Of a stretch of 64,000 nucleotides of DNA, positions 55,303 to 63,600 are shown piece by piece. The translations under genes and the position numbers were made by a program. Source of the stretch: Pasteurellaceae bacterium (GTDB lineage: Bacteria > Pseudomonadota > Gammaproteobacteria > Enterobacterales > Pasteurellaceae); assembly GCA_030527795.1 (NCBI GenBank), contig JAUNAB010000009.1, positions 1 to 64,000 of the forward strand, read 5' to 3'. How positions within the stretch are numbered: position 1 is the stretch's first letter; each line of letters starts with the position of its first letter. Under the pieces are notes generated by a model. It searched no databases and was not told where the DNA came from. It saw nothing but the letters and a program-made list of their open reading frames with translations.

Positions 55303-57256
55303 TGTATTATTGCAGCTAAAACAACAGAATGTAATCAGTAATGCCGATTATTATTTTGCAAAACTTATCGCAGATAAACAAACGCCGTTTAATTATGCTA
55401 AACCCGTGCAAGATTTAGCCGTTTTATTGGCTGCATTGTGCAATCACGCATTGCAACAGGGCAATAGCTGTTTATTTCTTTCTCAGATTGATTATTTTGG
55501 CTTAACTTACCGCACAGAATTTCACACTTATCTTGCTGAAATTAAACAGAAATTGCCTTCAGACGATCCTAACGAGTGGATAGCATTATTACAAAGCCAT
55601 ATTGCGTTTACTTTCAGCCCAACGGAGAAAATTGCCCCCTTAGTTTGGCAAGGACAAGCCCTGTATTTTTACCGCAGTTGGCAAGATGAAAAAGAGGTCG
55701 CCGTGTATTTTCTATCTCATCTTGATAGAGCAAAAACCGCGGTCAAAAATTCGTTTGAATTTTGTGGTGCCGAATTAAAAAAGCAAATTCAGTCTATTTT
55801 GGCACAATTGTTTCATCAAGATCCACAAAGTCAATGGCAAGAAATTGCGGTTGCAACCGCATTAGTTAAGCAATTTTGCTTGATTTCAGGCGGGCCAGGA
55901 ACAGGGAAAACTTTTACGGTAGCACGAATTTTGGTGGCATTACAACAACTTGCATTACAGCAACATCAGCAACCACTGCGAATTGCACTTGCCGCCCCAA
56001 CGGGGAAAGCAGCCGCACGCTTAACCGAAAGTATTGAGCGAGAGTTAACTCATTTAAACTTAGAGCAACCGTTAAAGGCAATAATTCCAACCCAAGCACA
56101 AACGCTTCATCGTTTACTTGGGCGTAAAATGTTTGACGATCGTTGCCGTTTTAATGCAAAAAATCCGTTGCCGATTGATTTATTAATCGTTGATGAAGCT
56201 TCAATGATTGATTTGGCGTTGATGACAAAATTGTTGCAAGCCCTGCATCCAGAAACTCGCGTAATTTTACTTGGCGATAAGGATCAGTTAGCTTCTGTTG
56301 AGTCAGGTTCGATCTTGAATGAATTAGGGCAATTTATTACGCAAGATTATCGCCCTGAATTTACCCAATATTTGAAGGATGTAACGGGGTATGAATTACC
56401 GTCAAATTCTGATGCCGATTTGATCCGCGATAATTTAGTCCACTTACAGCAAAGTCGGCGTTTTGGGCAGAATTCGGGTATCGGGCAGCTTGCTCGATCG
56501 GTAAATGAAATGGCGGTGCAAAAAAGTTGGCAATTATTCACTCAAAAGCAATATGCTGATATCCAACTTATTGAATTTATTGATAATCAAGAAAATGAAC
56601 TTGCTTTTCAAAAGCATTGTCTGCAACAAGTGTTATTGCAAGCGGTTGCAGGCTATACAGACTATTTAAATCAGATCAAATGCGTATTAAATGATAAAAA
56701 ATTGTTAGATGACGATGTGGTCGGTGAAATTTTCCAACGGTTTAATCAAGTACAGGTTTTAGCCTGTATTCGTTCGGGTTATTTGGGGGTTGAGCATTTA
56801 AATCAAGCGATAGCAGATTGTTTACGCGAAAAAGGCTTAGTGGATTTCAAACAAAGCCGTGATTGGTATATCGGTAAGCCCATTATGATTACACAAAATG
56901 ATAGTAATGTTGGGTTATTTAATGGCGATATTGGTTTATATTTGGGCGATAATCGTGTGTGGTTTGTCACGGGAAAAGGGTATAAAGCCGTGCCAATTAG
57001 CCGTATTCCGAATTATGAAGTTGCTTTTGCGATGACGGTGCATAAATCGCAAGGTTCTGAATTTGAACATTGTCTTTTTGTGCTGCCAACGCAATTTAGC
57101 CCTGTATTATCAAAAGAATTAATCTATACCGCCTTAACTCGGGCAAAGCTCAAATTAACCGTATTTACTACACAAAGCATTTGGAAAAAAGCGGTTAAAA
57201 CCCCAATTCAACGTCAAAGTGGATTAAAAAACTTATTAACTGATAAAAAAATGTAA
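55295..57256 (+). CDS. recD: RecBCD helicase subunit RecD
   Basis: 5'-3' helicase of RecBCD, 653 aa from the ATG at 55295 that overlaps the recB stop; a GGGAG ribosome site is 9 bp upstream. It has an N-terminal RecB-contact domain, Walker A SGGPGTGKTFTVARI (about 200), LIVDEASMIDLALM, LLGDKDQLASVESG and the late VAFAMTVHKSQGSEFEH and YTALTRAK. A repeat copy encodes TAVKN just before the helicase core. Confidence 0.97.
   Translation: MLNVLLQLKQQNVISNADYYFAKLIADKQTPFNYAKPVQDLAVLLAALCNHALQQGNSCLFLSQIDYFGLTYRTEFHTYLAEIKQKLPSDDPNEWIALLQSHIAFTFSPTEKIAPLVWQGQALYFYRSWQDEKEVAVYFLSHLDRAKTAVKNSFEFCGAELKKQIQSILAQLFHQDPQSQWQEIAVATALVKQFCLISGGPGTGKTFTVARILVALQQLALQQHQQPLRIALAAPTGKAAARLTESIERELTHLNLEQPLKAIIPTQAQTLHRLLGRKMFDDRCRFNAKNPLPIDLLIVDEASMIDLALMTKLLQALHPETRVILLGDKDQLASVESGSILNELGQFITQDYRPEFTQYLKDVTGYELPSNSDADLIRDNLVHLQQSRRFGQNSGIGQLARSVNEMAVQKSWQLFTQKQYADIQLIEFIDNQENELAFQKHCLQQVLLQAVAGYTDYLNQIKCVLNDKKLLDDDVVGEIFQRFNQVQVLACIRSGYLGVEHLNQAIADCLREKGLVDFKQSRDWYIGKPIMITQNDSNVGLFNGDIGLYLGDNRVWFVTGKGYKAVPISRIPNYEVAFAMTVHKSQGSEFEHCLFVLPTQFSPVLSKELIYTALTRAKLKLTVFTTQSIWKKAVKTPIQRQSGLKNLLTDKKM
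55732..55753 (+). repeat. Full uptake-sequence-like repeat in recD
   Basis: AAAACCGCGGTCAAAAATTCG, the best form of the repeat, reads KTAVKNS in the segment between the N-terminal and helicase domains. Confidence 0.8.
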
Positions 57257-57340
57257 AAGATATTGCAAAATATTGAGCTAGCTCAAAAAGCGAAAATAAA
57301 TTTGCTCTACAATAGCCCGTTGATTATTGAGGAGAGCATA

Positions 57341-58066
57341 ATGAGTAGCTTTTTTGTAACAGGAACGGACACGAATGTGGGGAAAACGGTTTGTAGCCGA
57401 GCGATTATTCAAGCACTGCAAGGTGCAGGTGTACAAGTCGTGGGGTATAAACCCATCGCTTGTACCAAAGAAGAACCAATTTATACGACCTTAATTGAAC
57501 AAAATAGTGATTATGGCAATTTAGATAATGATGATGTCGCTGTCTTGCTTAATTCAACTCAGCAGAATCTGAGTTATCAAGATATTAATAGTTATACCTT
57601 TAATCATAATTTACCAATGATTAGCCCTGATTATCAACGGATTGATGTGGATAAAATTAATGCGGATTTAGCACGTTTGACACAGCAATATCAAGCGGTA
57701 GTGGTGGAAGGATCATTAGGGTGGATGACGCCATTGACTAAAACAGCTTTATTTTGTGATTGGGTTAAAGCACAGAATATGCCCGTAGTGTTGGTGGTGG
57801 GGATTAAAGAAGGCTGTATTAATCACGCCCTTTTGACTGCAAGATCGGTGCAACAAATGGGGATTCCTTTATTAGGTTGGATTGCAAATCGGATCAACCC
57901 TTGTTTAGCCCATTATTCACAAATTATTGATTTTCTTATTGAACATATTGATGCACCGTTACTTGGGCAAATTCCTTATATTCACAAACCAGAAGAACAA
58001 GATGTGGGGCGTTTTATTACCGAACTTGATCGTTTAACGATGATGAAAACGGAATTAGTCAAATAA
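57341..58066 (+). CDS. bioD: Dethiobiotin synthetase BioD
   Basis: Closes the ureido ring of dethiobiotin from diaminopelargonate, CO2 and ATP. From the ATG at 57341, which has GAGGAG upstream, it is 241 aa; the longer frame starting at 57263 is rejected. P-loop FVTGTDTNVGKTVCSRA (about 5-21), GYKPIAC, VVEGSLGWMTPL and the late GWIANRI. No other biotin gene is adjacent; some Pasteurellaceae carry two bioD copies. Confidence 0.93.
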   Translation: MSSFFVTGTDTNVGKTVCSRAIIQALQGAGVQVVGYKPIACTKEEPIYTTLIEQNSDYGNLDNDDVAVLLNSTQQNLSYQDINSYTFNHNLPMISPDYQRIDVDKINADLARLTQQYQAVVVEGSLGWMTPLTKTALFCDWVKAQNMPVVLVVGIKEGCINHALLTARSVQQMGIPLLGWIANRINPCLAHYSQIIDFLIEHIDAPLLGQIPYIHKPEEQDVGRFITELDRLTMMKTELVK

Positions 58067-58082
58067 GTTTGCCTATATCAAT

Positions 58083-58116
58083 AAAAACCGCGGTCAAATT
58101 TTTCCGCGGTTTTTTG
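58083..58116. terminator. Convergent bioD/sdaA terminator (compact inverted repeat)
   Basis: AAAAACCGCGGTCAAA faces TTTCCGCGGTTTTTT across a short loop. Confidence 0.88.
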
Positions 58117-58129
58117 ATTACAGCCTAAA

Positions 58130-59497
58130 CTAAGTACAAACAATTTTTATCGCTAGTCCGCCTTGCGAGGTTTCACGGTATTTCGCATTCATATCCTTGC
58201 CTGTTTCATACATTGTTTCAATCACTTTGTCTAAACTAACGTGTGGGTTGGTGGTTCGTCGCAATGCCATTCGGCTCGCATTAATCGCTTTAACGGAGGC
58301 AATCGCATTGCGTTCAATACAAGGCACTTGCACTTGTCCGCCCACAGGATCACAAGTTAAGCCTAAATTGTGTTCCATTGCAATTTCTGCCGCAATACAT
58401 ACTTGTAAAGGGCTACCACCGAGAATTTCGGTTAGCCCAGCTGCTGCCATTGAACAAGCAACACCGACTTCGCCTTGGCAACCCACTTCCGCACCTGAAA
58501 TAGATGCGTTCATTTTATATAGCGAACCTACAGCACTACACACTAACAAATAGCGTTCAATCACTTCTTGGCTTAATTCACCGATAAATTTTTTGTAATA
58601 AGATAAGACTGCTGGCACGATACCACAAGCGCCATTCGTTGGTGCGGTTACGACACGTCCCCCTGCGGCATTTTCTTCATTTACCGCAAGGGCATACATA
58701 TTAACCCAATCAACGACACGCATTGGATCATCGTGATAAAGGTTTTCATTGGCTTTTAACATCCGATATAGCCCAGATGCACGGCGTACCACTTTTAATG
58801 GTCCAGGTAATAAGCCTTCAGTATGAAGCCCGTGTTCAATGCAGGCTTCCATTGTACGCCATACATCAGCTAAATGTTGTTCAGTCGCCTGTTTCCCGTG
58901 CAATGCAATTTCATTGGCAAAGATCATAGACGAAATGGGTAATCCATTCTCTTTGCATTGTTGTAGAATATCTTCCGCACTGTTATATGGATAAGGAACT
59001 TGCACTTGTTGCGGTTGCTCAACACCAAAATGGGCATCATCAACAATAAAGCCACCACCAATGGAGTAATAGGTTTGGCGGTAGAGAACCTGTTCATCAT
59101 GATAGGCGGTAATCACCATTCCATTTTCGTGCTTAGGTAAAAAGGTTTGGTGGAAAGTCATATTGATATCGTAATCAAAGGGAATAACCACCTTTCCTTC
59201 TGCAATAGGTAGTTGTTTACTTTGTTTTACGTTTGCAATAAAGATCGGGATGAGATCAATATCAACATTATGTGGGAGATAACCAGCTAATCCCATAATG
59301 ATTGCAATATCGGTATTATGTCCGTGGCCTGTCATAGACAATGAACCATAAACATCAACTTGAATTTTATTGACTTGATTGAGCATTTTTTGCTCAATCA
59401 GGTCGTCAATAAATTGTTTACCCGCTTTCATCGGGCCCACAGTATGCGAGCTTGACGGACCTACGCCAATCTTGAACATATCAAATACACTAATCAT
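58130..59497 (-). CDS. sdaA: L-serine dehydratase SdaA
   Basis: Iron-sulfur enzyme deaminating L-serine to pyruvate. From the ATG at 59497 (AGAGAAG upstream) it is 455 aa (E. coli 454); an upstream in-frame ATG at 59539 would add 14 residues. [24 protein letters not shown] opens the beta domain, and [35 protein letters not shown] and [18 protein letters not shown] carry the cluster cysteines. sdaC lies directly upstream on the same strand. Confidence 0.97.
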   Translation of the reverse strand: MISVFDMFKIGVGPSSSHTVGPMKAGKQFIDDLIEQKMLNQVNKIQVDVYGSLSMTGHGHNTDIAIIMGLAGYLPHNVDIDLIPIFIANVKQSKQLPIAEGKVVIPFDYDINMTFHQTFLPKHENGMVITAYHDEQVLYRQTYYSIGGGFIVDDAHFGVEQPQQVQVPYPYNSAEDILQQCKENGLPISSMIFANEIALHGKQATEQHLADVWRTMEACIEHGLHTEGLLPGPLKVVRRASGLYRMLKANENLYHDDPMRVVDWVNMYALAVNEENAAGGRVVTAPTNGACGIVPAVLSYYKKFIGELSQEVIERYLLVCSAVGSLYKMNASISGAEVGCQGEVGVACSMAAAGLTEILGGSPLQVCIAAEIAMEHNLGLTCDPVGGQVQVPCIERNAIASVKAINASRMALRRTTNPHVSLDKVIETMYETGKDMNAKYRETSQGGLAIKIVCT

Positions 59498-59579
59498 AAA
59501 CTTCTCTAAAGAATAAAAACCTTTGGCAAAGATTGCCAAAGGAAAATGGATAACGTGCTATTATACCTAAACTTTGGCA

Positions 59580-60830
59580 TTAAAATAAACGATAAATGAC
59601 CGCGGTAATAGCGATTAATCCCATAACGATAACAAATAAATTGCTGAGTTTTTCATTGCTATAACGTTGCATTGCAGGGACTTTATAAATGGCGTACATT
59701 GGCATAATAAATAAAATCATAGCAATGATCGGACCGCCAAGGGATTCAATTAAGCCTAAAATGCTTGGATTGAGAATGGCGACGCCCCAAAGAGTGAATA
59801 AGAAAAAGACCGCGGATCCATAATTCAATTTTTTGCGATTAATCGGTTTATCCGAGCCATAAAGTTTAGTAAATAACCCTTCTAATCCTTCCCGTGCACC
59901 CAAATAATGTCCGAAAAATGAACTAGCAATAGCGAGAAAGGCAACTAAAGGTCCAAGATAGGCGATAAATGGAGTATCAAATTTGTTTGCAAGGAAAGAC
60001 AAGATACTAATATTTTGTGCTTTGGCTTCAGCAAGTTCTGCTGGAGTAAGAGTTAGCACACAGCTAAATACAAACAACATCACAAAAATAAGCAAAATCG
60101 TTGCTGTGCCTTTTAGCGTATGGCTTGCGTGTTTTTCGGTGGTGGCAATATCTGCATATTGGCGTTGTTGTGATAGCGAAAATGCCGAAATTGCTGGGGA
60201 ATGGTTGAATGAAAAGACTAAGACAGGAATGGTAAGCCATAAGGTTTGAACCCAGTCACTTGCACTTGGGGTTTGTGAAAACATTGCCCCATTCCATTGC
60301 GGAATTAAATACAGTGATAAAGCAAATAAAATGAAAACCAATGGATACACTAACCATTCGGTAATTTTCAACATCACTTTTTCATTCATTAGCATAATGG
60401 AAATGAAGGTAGCAATTAAGATAAATGAAAGAAGGGCGCGATTTGGCGAAGGTAAATGTAATTGGTTCACAATAAATGAATCAACGGTATTGGTAATGCC
60501 ATTGCCATAAATTAATAAAATCGGAAAAATAGCAAAAAAATAGAGCAGAGTAATTAATTTCCCTGCGGTTTTGCCAAAATGTTCTTCTACCACTTGGGTA
60601 ATATCGCTACCAGGTTTTGACGAAGACAACACAAAACGGGATAAACCACGATGGGCGAGATAGGTCATTGGTCCGACCAAAATAGCCATAACAATTAGTG
60701 GATAAATGCCACCCATACCCGCATTGATGGGTAAGAATAACACGCCTGCACCAACGGCGGTGCCAAATAAATTAATTACCCAAGTAATATCAAATTTATT
60801 CCATTTGGGTGTTGGATTTTCAATAGACAT
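59580..60830 (-). CDS. sdaC: Serine/proton symporter SdaC
   Basis: Inner-membrane amino acid permease of the HAAAP (STP) family, 416 aa with about eleven hydrophobic segments. [22 protein letters not shown] is the conserved first helix; [16 protein letters not shown] and [17 protein letters not shown] are family blocks. It is 82 bp upstream of sdaA on the same strand, so uptake and deamination are paired. A CRP/FNR-like site lies upstream. Confidence 0.95.
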   Translation of the reverse strand: MSIENPTPKWNKFDITWVINLFGTAVGAGVLFLPINAGMGGIYPLIVMAILVGPMTYLAHRGLSRFVLSSSKPGSDITQVVEEHFGKTAGKLITLLYFFAIFPILLIYGNGITNTVDSFIVNQLHLPSPNRALLSFILIATFISIMLMNEKVMLKITEWLVYPLVFILFALSLYLIPQWNGAMFSQTPSASDWVQTLWLTIPVLVFSFNHSPAISAFSLSQQRQYADIATTEKHASHTLKGTATILLIFVMLFVFSCVLTLTPAELAEAKAQNISILSFLANKFDTPFIAYLGPLVAFLAIASSFFGHYLGAREGLEGLFTKLYGSDKPINRKKLNYGSAVFFLFTLWGVAILNPSILGLIESLGGPIIAMILFIMPMYAIYKVPAMQRYSNEKLSNLFVIVMGLIAITAVIYRLF

Positions 60831-60955
60831 AAATGTTCCTTTTTCTAAAAATTTAGATGTGATGTGTGGTTTATTTCAGCATAACAAGTATGAAATGCTA
60901 GATAATACGCATAATATAGTGATTACATTTTTTTGCAAAAGCGAATAAAAGAAAT

Positions 60956-60971
60956 TGTGATAATTATCAAA
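60956..60971. promoter_or_regulatory. CRP- or FNR-like site upstream of sdaC
   Basis: TGTGATAATTATCAAA fits CRP (TGTGA-N6-TCAAA, 9 of 10) and, read as GTGAT-AATT-ATCAA, also FNR (9 of 10). It is 126 bp before the sdaC start. Confidence 0.5.
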
Positions 60972-61071
60972 TAATTTGTGATTAATTGGCGAGTAAACTA
61001 GCGATGGGTTTGATTCTGATGAAAGAGAAAAACCGCGGTCAAAAATTCATTTGTTTTTTTATAGGGAAATC

Positions 61072-61431
61072 TTATTGGATAAAATTAAGATAAGAATGCA
61101 GAAAATGCTCAAAATCCTCTAATCCGCAAAAGGCAATACTTTCTTGCTCGTAGAAATAAAAATCTGTTTCTAATAATTCATCTTCATTATTTAAAGTTAA
61201 ATTATTAGCTCGGATCATAATTTCATCAATATGGATAAACAGACTATATTCATGCCCGATAAATTGTTGTTCTGTATTGGGTTTTGCTTTGACTTGTTCA
61301 ATTAACTGTAAAAGTTGTAATGCTAATTGGGGTAAGTTTTGTTCACTATTAAACCAATTGGCAACGGCTTGATGCTCCATTGAGCAACTTAAATACACAT
61401 TGCCAAGAAATTGGGTAAATTGGTAATCCAT
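61072..61431 (-). CDS. yacL: YacL family protein (UPF0231)
   Basis: Acidic cytoplasmic protein of 119 aa resembling E. coli YacL (120 aa): MDYQFTQFL, SMEHQAVANWFN, GHEYSLFIHIDEIMIRAN and the C-terminal SIAFCGLEDFEHFLHSYLNFI align with it. No function is known. It lies 14 bp after erpA on the same strand and may be co-transcribed. A single repeat copy (61030) follows it. Confidence 0.9.
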   Translation of the reverse strand: MDYQFTQFLGNVYLSCSMEHQAVANWFNSEQNLPQLALQLLQLIEQVKAKPNTEQQFIGHEYSLFIHIDEIMIRANNLTLNNEDELLETDFYFYEQESIAFCGLEDFEHFLHSYLNFIQ

Positions 61432-61445
61432 TAAATAAAAGGCGA

Positions 61446-61787
61446 TTAGATACTAAAAGATGAACCGCAGCCACAGGTTGTGGACGCATTAGGATTGTTG
61501 ACGATGAAGCGTGAACCTTCTAGCCCTTCGGTGTAATCAACCGTGCCACCGATAAGATATTGCAAACTCATAGGATCGATCACAAGTTGAACGCCTGAGT
61601 TTTCAATGGTTAAATCGCCATCATTGACTTTTTCATCAAAGGTAAATCCATATTGGAAGCCGCTACAACCGCCCCCAGTAATATAAACCCGCAATTTTAA
61701 TTCTGGATTTTCTTCATCGCTAATTAATGCTTTGACTTTATTTGCCGCCGCATCGGTAAAGGTAAGCGGAATTGCCATCTCTGTCAT
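61446..61787 (-). CDS. erpA: Iron-sulfur cluster insertion protein ErpA
   Basis: A-type carrier that delivers iron-sulfur clusters to respiratory and isoprenoid enzymes. At 113 aa, with the three conserved cysteines in [11 protein letters not shown] (about 39) and [11 protein letters not shown] (about 104 and 106). GGGGAA is upstream of the ATG. Divergent from map. Confidence 0.95.
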   Translation of the reverse strand: MTEMAIPLTFTDAAANKVKALISDEENPELKLRVYITGGGCSGFQYGFTFDEKVNDGDLTIENSGVQLVIDPMSLQYLIGGTVDYTEGLEGSRFIVNNPNASTTCGCGSSFSI

Positions 61788-61802
61788 TATTATTCCCCAC
61801 TT

Positions 61803-61831
61803 GCTATACTTTCAAAGCGGTTATTATCTAA
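61803..61831 (-). promoter_or_regulatory. erpA promoter
   Basis: On the minus strand TTAGAT, 17 bp, TATAGC leads into erpA. Confidence 0.45.
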
Positions 61832-61858
61832 TAAGCGTAAGATGTGTTCAAGGATATT

Positions 61859-61874
61859 TTCACATAAGTGTGAA
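61859..61874. repeat. Inverted repeat in the erpA/map gap
   Basis: TTCACA-TAAG-TGTGAA, a perfect 6-bp inverted repeat between the divergent starts. It does not match an IscR, Fur or FNR site that I recognise. Confidence 0.5.
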
Positions 61875-61924
61875 TTAGTGTTATCATAATGCCTAAATTC
61901 AAGTCTACATTAAAGGGGAACATG

Positions 61925-62728
61925 ATGGCAATTCCATTAAGAACCGAACAAGAAATTGAGAAATTACGCGAAGCCTGTAAGCTTGCGTCTGATGTATTAG
62001 TGATGATTGAACCTTATGTGAAAGCAGGGGTGAGTACAGGCGAGCTTGACCGCATTTGTCATCATTATATGGTGAATGAACAAAAGGTTATTCCCGCCTG
62101 TTTGAATTATCACGGTTTTCCTAAATCGGTTTGCATTTCGCTAAACGAAGTGGTCTGCCACGGAATTCCAAGTGATGATAAGATATTGAAAGATGGCGAT
62201 ATTTTGAATATTGATGTAACCGTGGTCAAAGACGGTTATTATGGCGACAATTCTAAAATGTATATTGTCGGGGAAACCAATATTCGCAGTAAAAAACTTT
62301 GCCAAGCGGCACAAGAAGCGTTATATGTCGGGCTACGTAAAGTGAAGCCAGGTATACGACTAAAAGAAATTGGGATAGCGGTGCAAAAATATACTGAAGC
62401 ACAGGGTTTTAGCGTGGTGCGTGAATATTGTGGACATGGGATCGGAACTGAATTTCATTGTGAACCACAGGTGTTGCACTATAATGGCGATGATGGCGGC
62501 GTAGTGCTTAAAGCAGGGATGGTGTTTACGATTGAACCGATGATTAATGCAGGCAAACGCGAAGTGCGTTTAATGGGCGATGGTTGGACAGTTAAAACCA
62601 AAGATCGTAGCCATTCCGCACAATATGAGCATCAAATTGTAGTCACCGAAACAGGTTGTGAAGTGATGACTATTCGTGACGAAGAAATCGCAGAAGGAAG
62701 AATTCAGCGAATAATGGTTAATAATTAA
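61925..62728 (+). CDS. map: Type I methionine aminopeptidase Map
   Basis: Removes the initiator methionine from nascent proteins. From the ATG at 61925 (MAIPLRTEQEIEKLR, AAGGGG well spaced) it is 267 aa (E. coli 264). Metal ligands lie in DGDILNIDVTVVKDGYYGD, GHGIGTEFHCEPQVLHY, FTIEPMI and SAQYEHQI. Followed by a repeat-type terminator. Confidence 0.97.
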   Translation: MAIPLRTEQEIEKLREACKLASDVLVMIEPYVKAGVSTGELDRICHHYMVNEQKVIPACLNYHGFPKSVCISLNEVVCHGIPSDDKILKDGDILNIDVTVVKDGYYGDNSKMYIVGETNIRSKKLCQAAQEALYVGLRKVKPGIRLKEIGIAVQKYTEAQGFSVVREYCGHGIGTEFHCEPQVLHYNGDDGGVVLKAGMVFTIEPMINAGKREVRLMGDGWTVKTKDRSHSAQYEHQIVVTETGCEVMTIRDEEIAEGRIQRIMVNN

Positions 62729-62740
62729 CGCTAAATCACA

Positions 62741-62787
62741 AAAAACGCGGTCAAAAATTTAAACGTATTTTGACCGCGGTTTTTTTA
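62741..62787 (+). terminator. map terminator (inverted repeat copies)
   Basis: AAAACGCGGTCAAAAATTT (one C missing) faces TTTTGACCGCGGTTTTTTT. Confidence 0.88.
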
Positions 62788-62885
62788 TGCTCTCTCCTTA
62801 CACTCGAACAACGCCGTCAAGCAAAAGCACGTTCCAAATTGGCGGACTGGGATTGATTATTTTAGTTTCATTTCATCATAAAAAA

Positions 62886-62903
62886 GACTACAGTAGGACT
62901 ACA
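62886..62903. promoter_or_regulatory. Possible toxin-antitoxin operator
   Basis: GACTACA is repeated 11 bp apart and the first copy forms the palindrome CTACAGTAG. It sits 20 bp before the antitoxin ATG, where RelB/DinJ-type antitoxins bind their own promoter. Confidence 0.45.
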
Positions 62904-62922
62904 AACCAAAAGGGATATTATT

Positions 62923-63189
62923 ATGAGTGAAACCTATATTAGAGCAAGAGTTGATAACCAAATTAAGCAAGATGCAACCTTGGCATTACAGGCAATGGGA
63001 ATGACAATGTCTGAATTTTTGCGTATTGCGATTACGCGTGTTGCAAAAGAAAAAGCCATTCCATTTGATATACGTGTACCAAATGAAACAACCTTACAAG
63101 CTGTTCAAGAAGGGCGAGCGATTTTAGCCAAGGCACAACGCGGTTTTGATAATGCGGAAACGTTGTTTAATGAACTCGACAAAAACTAA
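62923..63189 (+). CDS. dinJ: RelB/DinJ-type antitoxin
   Basis: Antitoxin of 88 aa with an N-terminal ribbon-helix-helix: YIRARVDNQIKQDATLALQAMGMTMSEFLRIAITRVAKE. The C-terminal tail (about 60-88) should wrap and neutralise the toxin. AAAGGGA precedes the ATG. Its end overlaps the toxin start by 20 bp. It should repress its own promoter with the toxin. Confidence 0.9.
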   Translation: MSETYIRARVDNQIKQDATLALQAMGMTMSEFLRIAITRVAKEKAIPFDIRVPNETTLQAVQEGRAILAKAQRGFDNAETLFNELDKN

Positions 63190-63484
63190 ACGTGCAAATT
63201 TACCACGTCAGTCGTGGTTTACCAAAGCCTTTGAAAAAGATTGGCAACGCCTGAATAAATCGGGTCGCTATGATATGCACGCTTTGAAAAAGGTAATGCA
63301 ATTACTCATTGCAAATGATGAACCTTTACCAGCAGAATATGTTGATCACGAATTAAAAGGAAGTCTAGCAGGATCAAGAGAATGTCATATTGGGGGCGAC
63401 TTTTTGCTAATTTATCAACTTGATGAAACGAATAATGGCATTGTGTTTACCCGAACAGGCACACATTTCGAGCTTTTTAAATAA
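63170..63484 (+). CDS. yafQ: YafQ-type RelE-family mRNA interferase toxin
   Basis: Ribosome-dependent mRNA endonuclease of 104 aa from the ATG at 63170; an upstream in-frame ATG at 63146 is deeper in the antitoxin. The family catalytic residues of E. coli YafQ are all present: His in DHELKG (60), His and Asp in CHIGGD (73, 77) and His in RTGTHFELF (99). So it should be active. It sits between map and phage-like sequence. Confidence 0.9.
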   Translation: MNSTKTKRANLPRQSWFTKAFEKDWQRLNKSGRYDMHALKKVMQLLIANDEPLPAEYVDHELKGSLAGSRECHIGGDFLLIYQLDETNNGIVFTRTGTHFELFK

Positions 63485-63489
63485 TAAAT

Positions 63490-63513
63490 AAACCGCCACG
63501 ATGGCGGTTTTTT
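63490..63513 (+). terminator. Toxin-antitoxin terminator
   Basis: AACCGCCA/TGGCGGTT stem with a 3-nt loop and six T residues. Confidence 0.9.
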
Positions 63514-63600
63514 GTTATCCCCCTTTTCACATCGCCATGCACTCGCTATCTTTTTTCTTATTCCACACAATAGTCATACCTTTTCTTTTACCTGATTGCT

